Positions 1 through 7,636 are shown, counted from the stretch's first letter. The stretch: 9,270 bases of DNA from Anaerolineales bacterium UBA6128 (GCA_002423325.1 DIVQ01000059.1:1-9270); one strand, 5' to 3'. Notes: generated by a model not told the origin, from the letters alone. Numbers and translations: made by a program.

Positions 1-225
1 GGGACCCTCGTCCCACTGCAGCCCCAGCCAGTGCAGGCTGTCGAGCAGGTCGGGCAGCGAATCGGGGTTGTAGCGCCCGCGGTCGGTGTCTTCGATGCGC
101 AGCACAAAGCGTCCATTGTGATGGCGGGCAAAAAGCCAGTTATAGAGCGCCGTCCGTGCGCCCCCCACGTGAAAGTAGCCCGTCGGGCTGGGCGCGAACC
201 GAACGCGAACGGTCCCCAATGTCAT
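1..225 (-). CDS. gltX: Glutamyl-tRNA synthetase, N-terminal fragment (cut by window edge)
   Basis: Class I aminoacyl-tRNA synthetase that charges tRNA with glutamate in the cytoplasm; only the first 75 codons are inside the window and the reading frame is open to base 1. The N-terminus reads VRFAPSPTG then FHVGGARTALYNW, which is the GluRS/GlnRS signature; HVGG at residues 19-22 is the HIGH-type ATP-binding motif. RIEDTDRGR at about 43-51 is the next conserved block (amino-acid and ATP site), and LQWDEGP closes the visible part as in canonical GluRS. The start is ATG at 225, with an AGGAGG four bases upstream. It follows rodA by 44 bases with no promoter or terminator visible between them, so read-through from the cell-shape operon is likely. 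A non-discriminating versus discriminating enzyme cannot be told apart from this fragment. GlnRS is less likely in a bacterium of this kind. Confidence 0.93.
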   Translation of the reverse strand, partial: MTLGTVRVRFAPSPTGYFHVGGARTALYNWLFARHHNGRFVLRIEDTDRGRYNPDSLPDLLDSLHWLGLQWDEGP

Positions 226-229
226 GTTT

Positions 230-235
230 CCTCCT
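230..235 (-). promoter_or_regulatory. Shine-Dalgarno sequence of gltX
   Basis: On the minus strand a full AGGAGG lies only four bases before the gltX ATG. The match is perfect and the spacing is slightly short. It fixes the gltX start and shows that this gene can be translated independently of rodA, whose stop lies 44 bases upstream. Confidence 0.75.
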
Positions 236-269
236 GGAGTGAGCGCTGAGCGCCGGCGCCCGCCTGCTC

Positions 270-1388
270 CTAGAGCAGTGCGGCCTCCGGATCAGTACGG
301 CGCAGGATGACGCTCTGGGCCAGACCGAGCGCAATGTAGGTACTGATCAGCGAGCTGCCGCCATAGCTCACCAGCGGCAGCGGCAGGCCGGTCACCGGCA
401 GCAGGTTGGCATTCATTCCCAGATTGATGACCGTCTGACTCAGGATCATCGTCGCCACGCCTGCGGCGATCAGCCGACCATAGTCATCGCGCGCCAGACG
501 CGCGATGCGCAGCAAGCGCAGAACCAGAATCGCAAAGGCCAGGACCGTCAGACTGGCGCCCAGGAAGCCAAGTTCCTCAGCCAGCACCGAAAAGATAAAG
601 TCAGTGTGGCGCACGCGCAGGAATTCGAGTTGGCTCTGCGTGCCCTGCCGAAAGCCCTTGCCCAGCCAGCCCCCCGAGCCGATGCTGATCAGCGCCTGCC
701 GGATGTTAAAGCTGGCCCCCGACGGGTCGTATCCCGGAAGCACAAACATCAGCACGCGGTCACGCATATAGTCTTCAAGGCGGAACCAGATCAACGGCGC
801 CACGATCGCGCCCACGATCGGCAGCACCAGCAGGTGCCGCCAGCGCACGCCGCTCAGAAAGACCATGCCAATCCACAGCAGTACGACGATCAGCGCTGTG
901 CCAAAGTCGGGCTGCAGATAGATGAGCGCAACTGGCGGGATAAGCAACAGGATCGAGAGCAAGAAGGGTGCGGGGCTCTCGAGGTCCTCTCTGTCGAGCC
1001 CTAACTGCCGCGCCAGCACCAGCGTGATCACAACCTTGGCCAGCTCGGAGGGCTGAACGCCGAACAGGCCGCCGCTCAGCCAGCTGGTAGCGCCGAACTC
1101 GGTGCGGCCCAGCACCCGCACAACCCCCAGCACCACCAAGACGCCCAGATAGAGCCAGCGGCTCAACCCGCGCCAGACGCGATAGTCGATCAGCGCGACG
1201 ATCAGGTAGAGCACTAGTCCCACCGCGGCGAAAAACGCCTGACGGAAGACAGTGTTATCCCACAGCGGGCCAGGCTCTGTGTAGAGCGACTCGTAACCGC
1301 TGTAGATCATCGCGATGCCCAGACCCGTCAAGGCCAGCATCGTCAGCAGCAGTACCCAGTCGAACGACCGCCAGGCGAGCCTGTTCAT
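270..1388 (-). CDS. rodA: RodA, SEDS-family peptidoglycan glycosyltransferase
   Basis: Integral membrane SEDS protein that polymerises lipid II into glycan strands during elongation, in partnership with PBP2. The 372-residue length is normal, with about ten hydrophobic segments. Family blocks are visible in order: GATSWLSGGLFGVQPSELAK (99-118), QPDFGTALI (159-167), the loop GKGFRQGTQSQLEFL then HTDFIFSVLAEELGF (243-275), and NLGMNANLLPVTGLPLPLVSYGGSS (322-346). Asp263 in HTDF corresponds to the aspartate shown to be essential in Thermus and E. coli RodA. FtsW is the alternative SEDS member. The mreBCD-PBP2 neighbourhood and the PVTGLPLP block favour RodA, although the sequence alone separates the two poorly. 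The ATG at 1388 lies five bases after the minD stop and has only a weak ribosome site, suggesting translational coupling to minD. Confidence 0.93.
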   Translation of the reverse strand: MNRLAWRSFDWVLLLTMLALTGLGIAMIYSGYESLYTEPGPLWDNTVFRQAFFAAVGLVLYLIVALIDYRVWRGLSRWLYLGVLVVLGVVRVLGRTEFGATSWLSGGLFGVQPSELAKVVITLVLARQLGLDREDLESPAPFLLSILLLIPPVALIYLQPDFGTALIVVLLWIGMVFLSGVRWRHLLVLPIVGAIVAPLIWFRLEDYMRDRVLMFVLPGYDPSGASFNIRQALISIGSGGWLGKGFRQGTQSQLEFLRVRHTDFIFSVLAEELGFLGASLTVLAFAILVLRLLRIARLARDDYGRLIAAGVATMILSQTVINLGMNANLLPVTGLPLPLVSYGGSSLISTYIALGLAQSVILRRTDPEAALL

Positions 1389-1393
1389 CGGCG

Positions 1394-2224
1394 CTATCCG
1401 GTTCCCCGGCGTGCCAGGAACCCGCCGCGCTCGCGCAGTGCGTCACGCACCCAAGCAAACAGACCGTTGCGCTCGGGTGCATCCTGCGCCTCGGGCACGT
1501 CGGCACCCAGCAGACGCTGCGCCATGCCGTGGTACGCTTTGCCCGCCAGGCTGGTCTCGTCGTGCGCAACCGGGTTGCCGCGCGCGTTGGCCACCAGCAG
1601 TTGCTCGTTTTCGGGCACCACGCCCAGCAGCGGAATGGCCAACCGGCTGACGATCTCTTCCACGCTCAGCATATCGTTGCGGCGCACCAGTTCGGGCCGG
1701 ATACGGTTCACCACCAGGCGCGTGTCGATGCGCCCCTCGGCCTCCAGGATACCCAACACGCGGTCGACGTCCTGGATCGCCGAATAGTCGGGCGTAGTCA
1801 CCAGCACGAATTCGTCCGCCGGGGCCACCGCATTGCGAAAGCCCAACTCGATCCCGGCAGGCGAGTCGATCAACACAAAATCGCACTCGCCGCGCAGTTG
1901 AGTGCACACCTGGATCAGGTCCGCCGGGCTCACGGCCGACTTGTCGCGGCTCTGTGCGGCCGGCAGCAGGTAGAGCTCTTGCTCCACACGATCGTGGATC
2001 AGCGCCTGGCGCAGGCGCGCGCGCCCTTCCACCAAGTCGACGATGTCATAGATGATACGGTTCTGCAGTCCCATGACGACGTCGAGGTTGCGCAGGCCGA
2101 TATCGGTATCGATGACCACCACACGCTGGCCCAGCTTCGCCAGCGCCACACCGAGGTTGGCCGTGGTGGTGGTCTTGCCCACACCCCCCTTGCCCGAGGT
2201 CACTGTGATTACACGCGTCGGCAT
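1394..2224 (-). CDS. minD: MinD, septum-site-determining membrane ATPase
   Basis: ParA/MinD-type ATPase that dimerises on the membrane when ATP-bound and recruits MinC to block FtsZ ring assembly at wrong sites. It is 276 residues long (typical about 265-275). The deviant Walker A motif KGGVGKTT occupies residues 12-19, with Lys11 just before it in SGKGGVGKTT (10-19). Switch I is IDTDIGLRNLD (38-48) and switch II is DSPAGIE (120-126). The C-terminal end, about 253-273, reads NGLFAWVRDALRERGGFLARR, which can form a basic amphipathic helix and so a membrane-targeting sequence as in other MinD proteins. The start ATG is preceded by AGGAG at nine bases. minC ends 75 bases upstream, and minE, which often follows minD, is absent: rodA begins after five bases. 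Confidence 0.95.
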   Translation of the reverse strand: MPTRVITVTSGKGGVGKTTTTANLGVALAKLGQRVVVIDTDIGLRNLDVVMGLQNRIIYDIVDLVEGRARLRQALIHDRVEQELYLLPAAQSRDKSAVSPADLIQVCTQLRGECDFVLIDSPAGIELGFRNAVAPADEFVLVTTPDYSAIQDVDRVLGILEAEGRIDTRLVVNRIRPELVRRNDMLSVEEIVSRLAIPLLGVVPENEQLLVANARGNPVAHDETSLAGKAYHGMAQRLLGADVPEAQDAPERNGLFAWVRDALRERGGFLARRGTG

Positions 2225-2299
2225 CCCGCTATTCTCCTGACCGCCCGGGAACGCCCCGGTGCGTTTCGAATTGCGCCGGCGTTGCGTTACGCATGGCGG

Positions 2300-3076
2300 C
2301 TAGACTCCGAAACGACCGAGCGTATCCCATAGCTGAACGACGATGGCGTCATCGCGGACCATGGCCACCTCGGGCGAACGTCGCGTGGGGCGTGCCTCTT
2401 CGCCCGGCCTGGCCACATGGTTGCCGATGCGCAGTTGCAGCGGCGTCAGATCCAGCGCACAGACGACGGCGTTGTCATCGCCCATCGCGCCCGCGTGCGC
2501 CGTTCCGAACAGGCGCCCCCAGATCACGATATCGCCCCCCGCGATGATCTCGGCGCCCACGTTCACGTCGCCAATCACCACCACATGGCCGGTGTGTCGG
2601 ATGACCTGCCCCGAGCGCACCAGGCGACGCACCAGAGTTCCACGGCTGCCCTCCTGCCCGTTGCCGGGCCGGATGATGGGCGCGGGCGCGGTCACCACAG
2701 GTCGCGCGGGGGCCGGCCGGTCCTCGGGCTCGAGGCCGTCGCTGCCGGGGATCGTGCTCGCCGTCTCGCCCTCAGCCGACGTCGGCTCCAGCAACCGCAG
2801 GCCGAGCGCGTTGACCGCCCGCTGCGTGTCGGCGCTGGAGGTCACCACGGTGCGCAGCGTCATCTCGGAGCGCGCCAGCAGCTCACTCAACTGCCCCAGT
2901 TGTTCCTGGTCCAATGCGCGATCGCCCACTTGGAGCGCCACCTTGGCGCTGCGGAAAAAGGCGCCCTGAGTCTTGAGATGCTCCTCCAGTTCGGCGATCA
3001 ACGCGCCAAACTCGCCCTGCTCCAGGGTGATCGTCAGCCCCTCACGCGTACCCTTGATGGAGACCGCACCTCTCAT
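2300..3076 (-). CDS. minC: MinC, FtsZ-inhibiting septum-site-determining protein
   Basis: Inhibitor of FtsZ polymerisation that is positioned by MinD. The 258-residue protein has an N-terminal FtsZ-acting domain (about 1-95: VSIKGTREGLTITL, then GDRALDQEQL and LGLRLLEP), a proline/acid-rich linker (about 98-145), and a C-terminal right-handed beta-helix domain (about 147-250). The C-terminal domain holds the MinD-binding RSGQVIRHTGHVVVIGDV (154-171), GAEIIAGGDIVIWGRLFGTAHAGAMGD (174-200) and LTPLQLRIG (210-218). I chose ATG 3076 over the longest open frame (3145): the protein similarity begins with MRGAVSIKG, an AGAGG lies eight bases upstream, and the longer form would overlap the PBP2 gene by about 50 bases with a non-conserved Arg-rich leader. 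The gene follows mrdA by 19 bases and precedes minD by 75. Confidence 0.93.
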   Translation of the reverse strand: MRGAVSIKGTREGLTITLEQGEFGALIAELEEHLKTQGAFFRSAKVALQVGDRALDQEQLGQLSELLARSEMTLRTVVTSSADTQRAVNALGLRLLEPTSAEGETASTIPGSDGLEPEDRPAPARPVVTAPAPIIRPGNGQEGSRGTLVRRLVRSGQVIRHTGHVVVIGDVNVGAEIIAGGDIVIWGRLFGTAHAGAMGDDNAVVCALDLTPLQLRIGNHVARPGEEARPTRRSPEVAMVRDDAIVVQLWDTLGRFGV

Positions 3077-3095
3077 CGTCCTGTCCTCTCTGCCC

Positions 3096-5069
3096 TCACG
3101 GCGCCGTGACGGTGGCAGGCCTCTCCGACGTGCCATCCAGCCCAAAGTAGTGCTTGAGTATGTCTGCTGCGACCGGTACAGCAGTCTGCGACCCCTCGCC
3201 GCCCCCTTCGAGAAAGATCACCAGCGCGATCTCGGGGTCCTCGTAGGGCGCAAAACAGGTGAACCAGGCGTGGGTGGGCATATAGCCAAACTCATCCACG
3301 ATCAGGTTACCTTCCTCGTCCCAGGCGGCATACTCGGCCGAGCCGGTCTTGCCGGCCACCGAAAGATTGGCGATCTGCGCGCCCCAGGCCGTGCCATACT
3401 GCACCGCCTCGCGCATGCCGCGCCGCACCAGCGCCAGGTCCTCGGGGTCGGTGTCGAGTTGGCGGCTGACCACGGGCATATAGCCCTGAAGCACTCGGCC
3501 CTCGGAATCGGTCACCTGGTAGACGACCTGCGGCCGCAGCACCGTGCCGCCGTTGGCCACGGTAGAGCACATGCTCACCACTTGCAGCGGCGTGGCAAGT
3601 ATGTAGCCCTGGCCGATGGCGGCGTTGTAGGTGTCGCCCGTCACCCAGTTCTCGCCATAGTTCTGCCGCTTCCAGCGGTCGTCCGGCACCAACCCGGTCG
3701 CCTCACCGGTCAGTTCGATGCCGGTACGCTGACCAAAGCCGAACTCGGCCGCGTATTCTGCCAGCCGCGTGTAGGTCAGGCCCACCAGGTCCTCAAAGCC
3801 GCCCACCGCCTGGTAAAAGTAGATGTCACACGACTGCAAAAGGGCCCCCACGATGTTCAGGGCGCCATGGCCGCTGCGATGCCAGCAGTAGAAGGGTTGG
3901 TCCAGCGAGCGATCATCGGGGGCGTACTTGTTCGGCAGCCACAACGTGCCGCCGCAATACAGCATCGTGGAGCGATCCACGATCTGATCCTCGAGCACGG
4001 CCGTGGCCGACACCAGCTTGAAGGTCGACCCCGGGGGATACTGTCCCCCGACAGCGTGGTTGAGCAGCGGATGGTTCGGATCCGTGTTCAGCCGCGCAAA
4101 ATCGCTGTACGAGATGCCCCCCGAAAACAGGTTGTTGTCGTAGGAGGGCAGCGACACCATCGACAGTACCTCGCCTGTGCGCGGGTCCATGGCGATGGCT
4201 ACCCCCACCTCTGAGCCGGCAGCGCGCATCCCTTTGCTCAGCGCCTCTTCTACATAGCGCTGCAGCTCGACGTCCAGCGTCAGGATAAGGTTCGACCCGG
4301 CCTCCGGCTCGCTGGAGGCGAGCACCGCCACTTCGCGCTGGTAGACGTCCACCTCGATGTGCTTCTGCCCCGGAACGCCCCGCAGCACCCGCTCCTGCGT
4401 GTACTCGACGCCGGACAGCCCCACCATATCGTCCGACGCGTAAGCCTGCTCCGCGTCAGCCAGGTAGCTATCCAGTTCGCTGGCGGGAATCTGTCCCACA
4501 TAGCCCAAGATATGCGCCGTCAGCGCCCCCTCCAGATAGTGCCGGATGGGCTCGGTCTCCACCAGCACCCCCGGCAACTCTGGATGCTCCTCTTCGAGGA
4601 TCAGCGCGGCCTGCCGGTCGACATCCGTGGCGATGCGCACCGGGTTGTAGGGGCCGTTGTACCGCAACGCCAGAATGCCCTCGATACTGGTCGTGTCAGC
4701 GGCTGCGGGATCAGAGCCCGTCGCCTCTTCGGCGATCTGGGGTCGGCTGCCGACCTGCATCTGCAGCAGTTCGCCCACGCGCGACAGCACCCGCTGCCGC
4801 TCAGCGGCGTCCTGAGGCAAGCCCCCGGGCACCACGCTCACGGTAAAGCTGGCGACATTGCGCACCAGCATCCGGCCATAGCGATCATAGATAATGCCGC
4901 GCGGCGCGTCCGTCGGCAGCAGTCTGAAGCGGTTGGCATCGGCCGACTCGAGGTACTGGTCGGACGAGACAATCTGCAGCTCCCACAGTCGCGCGCCAAT
5001 CACAACAAAGGCCGCTATCGCCAGCAGCCGGAACAATGTGAATCGCAATCGGGTTGACGCGTCGTTCAT
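3096..5069 (-). CDS. mrdA: Penicillin-binding protein 2, elongation-specific transpeptidase
   Basis: Class B penicillin-binding protein that cross-links new peptidoglycan in the Rod complex with RodA. It has 657 residues (E. coli PBP2 has 633). A single N-terminal membrane anchor spans about 12-26, then comes the periplasmic dimerisation or pedestal domain with APRGIIYDRYG (55-65), HILGYVGQI (186-194) and GLSGVEYTQERVLRG (217-231). The transpeptidase domain carries PPGSTFK with the acylated Ser348 and Lys351, the second motif SCD (413-415), and KTGSAE with Lys574. Cys372, Cys395, His401 and Cys414 form a possible metal site, discussed in the findings. The C-terminus ends HAWFTCFAPYEDPEIALVIFLEGG plus a short tail. 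The ATG at 5069 lies four bases after the mreD stop. A GGTGAT sequence nine bases upstream of the ATG matches part of the extended Shine-Dalgarno complement. Confidence 0.96.
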   Translation of the reverse strand: MNDASTRLRFTLFRLLAIAAFVVIGARLWELQIVSSDQYLESADANRFRLLPTDAPRGIIYDRYGRMLVRNVASFTVSVVPGGLPQDAAERQRVLSRVGELLQMQVGSRPQIAEEATGSDPAAADTTSIEGILALRYNGPYNPVRIATDVDRQAALILEEEHPELPGVLVETEPIRHYLEGALTAHILGYVGQIPASELDSYLADAEQAYASDDMVGLSGVEYTQERVLRGVPGQKHIEVDVYQREVAVLASSEPEAGSNLILTLDVELQRYVEEALSKGMRAAGSEVGVAIAMDPRTGEVLSMVSLPSYDNNLFSGGISYSDFARLNTDPNHPLLNHAVGGQYPPGSTFKLVSATAVLEDQIVDRSTMLYCGGTLWLPNKYAPDDRSLDQPFYCWHRSGHGALNIVGALLQSCDIYFYQAVGGFEDLVGLTYTRLAEYAAEFGFGQRTGIELTGEATGLVPDDRWKRQNYGENWVTGDTYNAAIGQGYILATPLQVVSMCSTVANGGTVLRPQVVYQVTDSEGRVLQGYMPVVSRQLDTDPEDLALVRRGMREAVQYGTAWGAQIANLSVAGKTGSAEYAAWDEEGNLIVDEFGYMPTHAWFTCFAPYEDPEIALVIFLEGGGEGSQTAVPVAADILKHYFGLDGTSERPATVTAP

Positions 5070-5073
5070 ACGA

Positions 5074-5571
5074 TCAAATCACCGCCTCGGCCGGAACACG
5101 CCGCCACCAGAGACGCAGGATCAGCAGCAGGATCGGCATGGCGAGGACGTTGCACAGCACCGCGGGCAACACCTCGCGTACGAACATCGGGCCCCATAGC
5201 ACCGTGCGCCCAGACATCTCCAGGATCACCATCCAGAACACCTGATACACCAGCGTGGCGCTGGCGATGGCCGCCAGCGGCCAAAAGGTGGCCTCGCGCG
5301 GCGCATAGCTATCGACCACACTCACCAGCACGCAGACGGCCGTCACACAGAGCGTGGCGGTGCCGAACGGCGCGCCGGTGAGCACGTCGATGGTCACCCC
5401 GCCCGCCAGGATGACCGGCACGCTGGGACGCAGGCCCCAACGCAGCACGCAGGCCACCGCCAGCATCAGCACCAGGTCGGGGCTGGCCCCCCAGATGCGC
5501 ACATGCGAGGTCACAGTGGACTGCACCAGCGCGCTGAACGCGATCAGCGGCGCCATGGCATAGACGTTCAC
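5074..5571 (-). CDS. mreD: MreD, rod-shape-determining membrane protein
   Basis: Small integral membrane protein of the elongation machine that binds MreC. The 165-residue length is usual for the family (about 160-175). There are about five hydrophobic segments: roughly 5-20, 32-45, 52-66, 72-88 and 98-118, with a further one at 136-156 depending on how they are divided. Family features include SPDLVLMLAVACVLRWG (30-46) and GGVTIDVLTGAPFGTATL (57-74), which fits the MreD pattern of a glycine-rich segment followed by an Asp and a P-x-G turn. The start codon is GTG. Its first bases overlap the mreC stop as GTGA, and an AGAGGA lies six bases upstream, so translation is coupled to mreC. MreD sequences diverge strongly, so the call rests partly on its position between mreC and the PBP2 gene. 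Confidence 0.92.
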   Translation of the reverse strand: MNVYAMAPLIAFSALVQSTVTSHVRIWGASPDLVLMLAVACVLRWGLRPSVPVILAGGVTIDVLTGAPFGTATLCVTAVCVLVSVVDSYAPREATFWPLAAIASATLVYQVFWMVILEMSGRTVLWGPMFVREVLPAVLCNVLAMPILLLILRLWWRRVPAEAVI

Positions 5572-6395
5572 TGGTCTTCCTCTGCGCCGGCGCCGAACTC
5601 GAGCAGCACCATCACCATCTCGAGATCGGCCAGGTTGACCGCCGGCTCGACATGCGCGAGCTGAAAGACCTCCACGTCCGACGTCTCGACGCGCAGCACC
5701 TGCCCCACCAGCAGCCGCTTGGGAAAGTTGCCCCCCAGCCCTGAGGTCAACACGACGTCGCCCGCCGCCACCGTATCGCCCTGCGGAATGTAGCGCATCA
5801 CCAGATCGTTGTCGGGATAGCCCTGCACCGAGCCGGTGGCGCGCGTGCGCTGGATGAGGCAGCTCACCGAACTGGAAGGGTCGGTGATGAGCATGACCTT
5901 GGAGGAGTGCGTGCTGACCTCGCTGATGCGCCCCACCAGCGCCTGGTCGGTCAGCACAGGCATCGACACGGCGATACCATCTGCGCTGCCGCGGTCGATG
6001 AGCAGGTACTGCAGCAGCGTGTTGGGGTCTCGACCGACCACTTCGGCCGGCAGCATCGTCATCTCGGGCACCGCGCTCTTGAAATCGAGTTGCCGGCGCA
6101 GCGTCTCGTTCTCGAGACGCGCCTCCTCCAGCAGCACGATCTGGTTGCGCAGGCGCTCGTTCTCCTCACGCAGCGCGTCGTTGTCGGCGCGCAGCCTGAA
6201 CCAGTCGCCGATGCCCGACGTGGCCTGGCGCACGGGGCGCGCCAGGCGCTCCAGCGCGAACTGCATCGGGGAGACGACGAAAGAGACAGCATTGCGAATG
6301 GGGTTGGGGCGACCGGTCTCATCCAGCACCAGCCAGGCCAGGATCAGCGCCAGGATGAGCACCACCGCAATGCCCCAGCCGTGCTTGCTCTTCAT
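5568..6395 (-). CDS. mreC: MreC, rod-shape-determining periplasmic scaffold
   Basis: Bitopic membrane protein that links MreB and MreD to PBP2 outside the membrane. It has 275 residues. A short basic cytoplasmic start (MKSKHG) precedes one transmembrane helix at about 7-24. A coiled coil at about 66-105 follows (RADNDALREENERLRNQI, then ENETLRRQL), which drives dimerisation. The beta-rich MreC domain then carries PAEVVGRDPNTLLQYLLIDRG (116-136), GMPVLT-like VSMPVLTDQALVGRISEV (143-160), LITDPSSSVSCLIQRT (169-184), GDVVLTSGLGGNFPKRLLVG (212-231) and a C-terminal LEMVMVLL. The ATG at 6395 follows the mreB stop by 21 bases, with a GAGGG ribosome site six bases upstream. The last codons overlap the mreD start by four bases. 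All the expected parts are present and nothing looks degraded. Confidence 0.95.
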   Translation of the reverse strand: MKSKHGWGIAVVLILALILAWLVLDETGRPNPIRNAVSFVVSPMQFALERLARPVRQATSGIGDWFRLRADNDALREENERLRNQIVLLEEARLENETLRRQLDFKSAVPEMTMLPAEVVGRDPNTLLQYLLIDRGSADGIAVSMPVLTDQALVGRISEVSTHSSKVMLITDPSSSVSCLIQRTRATGSVQGYPDNDLVMRYIPQGDTVAAGDVVLTSGLGGNFPKRLLVGQVLRVETSDVEVFQLAHVEPAVNLADLEMVMVLLEFGAGAEEDQ

Positions 6396-6416
6396 CTACA
6401 ACCCTCGCCCGCTCCG

Positions 6417-7481
6417 CTACCTGGCGTGCTGCAGCACGCCGCGTTGCGCCATAGCCAGCACCTTGTAGTAACGGTCGAGGTCGGTCACAATGGCCCCAGC
6501 CCCGCGCGCCACGCAGGTCACCGGGTCCTCGGCGCGAAAGACGTTCATGTGCGTCTCGGCCGCCAGGCGCTCCGGCAGACCCTGGAGCAGCGAGCCGCCG
6601 CCGGCCATGGCGATGCCCTGCTCCATCAGGTCCGAGACCAATTCGGGCGGCGTCTCGTCCAAGGTGTTTCTGACGGCCTCCACGATGATGCCGACCGAAC
6701 CCGACAGCGCCTCGCGCACCTCCACGCTGCTCATCTCGATCGCTTCAGGCAGACCCGTGATCAGGTTGCGACCGCGAATGGTGATCGTCTGCTCCTGCGC
6801 CAGGGGGTAGGCCGAGCCGATGGCGATCTTTGTGCGTTCCGCCATGCGCTCGCCAATCAGCAGGTTGTACTTTTGGCGCGCGTACTGGATGATCTCTTCG
6901 TCCATCTCGTCGCCCGCCACGCGGATGGAGCGGCTGCTCACGATGCCGCCCAGCGAGATAACAGCCACCTCAGTGGTGCCGCCGCCGATGTCGATGATCA
7001 TACTGCCGACCGAGTCGCTGACGGGCAACCCTGCGCCGATCGCCGCGGCCATGGGCTCGTCCACCAGGTAGGCCTCGCGCGCGCCGGCGCTCAGCGCCGC
7101 CTCGTGCACCGCGCGCTTCTCGACCTCCGTCACGCCGCTGGGAATGCCCACCACCACACGCGGGCTCGACAACCAGCGTCGTCGCTCCTGCGCCTTGCGG
7201 ATAAAATAGTGCAGCATGCGCTCGGTCATGTCAAAGTCCGAGATCACGCCATCGCGCAGTGGGCGGATCGCGACGATGTGCGCCGGCGTGCGCCCCACCA
7301 TCTCGCGCGCTTCGGCGCCAATCGCCAATGCCTTATTTGTGTTCTTGTCGATGGCGACGACCGACGGTTCGTTGATGATGATGCCCTGCCCGCTGACAAA
7401 AACGAGCGTGGTAGCCGTGCCCAGGTCGATGCCGATATCGCGCGAAAACATACCCAGGAGCGAGGCCAAGGGTTTGAACAC
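6417..7481 (-). CDS. mreB: MreB, bacterial actin that directs cell elongation
   Basis: Actin-family ATPase that forms membrane-attached filaments and guides the RodA-PBP2 synthase. It has 354 residues. Nucleotide-binding motifs are intact: phosphate 1 DIGIDLGTATT (15-25), phosphate 2 DIGGGTTEVAV (164-174) and adenosine MAGGGSLLQGLP (292-303). Also visible are DGVISDFDMTERML (77-90), GIPSGVTEVEKRAV (112-125) and VDEPMAAAIGAGLPV (140-154). I prefer the GTG start at 7481: AAGGA lies eight bases upstream, and the extra ten residues MFKPLASLLG make an N-terminal amphipathic helix comparable to the membrane-binding end of E. coli MreB. The internal ATG at 7451 (MFSRDIGIDLG) is the alternative but has no ribosome site. 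This is the first gene of the operon, with a promoter about 40 bases upstream. Confidence 0.97.
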   Translation of the reverse strand: MFKPLASLLGMFSRDIGIDLGTATTLVFVSGQGIIINEPSVVAIDKNTNKALAIGAEAREMVGRTPAHIVAIRPLRDGVISDFDMTERMLHYFIRKAQERRRWLSSPRVVVGIPSGVTEVEKRAVHEAALSAGAREAYLVDEPMAAAIGAGLPVSDSVGSMIIDIGGGTTEVAVISLGGIVSSRSIRVAGDEMDEEIIQYARQKYNLLIGERMAERTKIAIGSAYPLAQEQTITIRGRNLITGLPEAIEMSSVEVREALSGSVGIIVEAVRNTLDETPPELVSDLMEQGIAMAGGGSLLQGLPERLAAETHMNVFRAEDPVTCVARGAGAIVTDLDRYYKVLAMAQRGVLQHAR

Positions 7482-7489
7482 TGTGGACG

Positions 7490-7499
7490 TCCTTCCTCT
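7490..7499 (-). promoter_or_regulatory. Ribosome binding region deciding the GTG start of mreB
   Basis: The minus strand reads AGAGGAAGGA, ending eight bases before GTG 7481. The purine run offers two overlapping partial Shine-Dalgarno matches (AGAGGA and AAGGA). There is no equivalent before the downstream ATG at 7451, which supports the longer MreB. Confidence 0.6.
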
Positions 7500-7522
7500 G
7501 GTCAGCCAGTGAGATCACGGCG

Positions 7523-7531
7523 ATTATACCA
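7523..7531 (-). promoter_or_regulatory. Extended -10 promoter of the mreB operon
   Basis: On the minus strand TGGTATAAT is a perfect -10 hexamer with the TGn extension. The best -35 at 17-bp spacing is TGGCGG (7546-7551), which is weak, so the TGn element probably compensates. Transcription would begin near 7516, giving a leader of about 35 bases before the GTG of mreB that includes its ribosome site. It is the only strong promoter seen for the downstream seven-gene run. Confidence 0.7.
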
Positions 7532-7636
7532 CGGTTGGCATCTGCCCGCCACAAGTGCCGGCCTGGCCATCCTGGGTTACGCCCGACGGGAGATCAAGGG
7601 GGGAAGCGCTGACCCGCGGCGAGCCTCTGGGGAGGC

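Noticed and set aside
226..269. Terminator or promoter between rodA and gltX
   Set aside because: Only short GCGC-type palindromes are present, with no T-tract and no -10-like hexamer, so co-transcription is simpler.
1529..2332. Plus-strand open frame of 267 codons opposite minD
   Set aside because: Mirror of MinD codons with His/Gln/Arg-rich content; no independent gene signals.
3077..3145. Longer MinC with 23 extra N-terminal residues
   Set aside because: The extension is Arg-rich, overlaps the end of the PBP2 gene, and conserved MinC similarity begins at the ATG at 3076, which has its own ribosome site.
2973..4214. Plus-strand open frame of 413 codons opposite mrdA and minC
   Set aside because: Shadow of the PBP2 and MinC coding sequences; composition typical of an antisense frame, with no ribosome site or recognisable domain.
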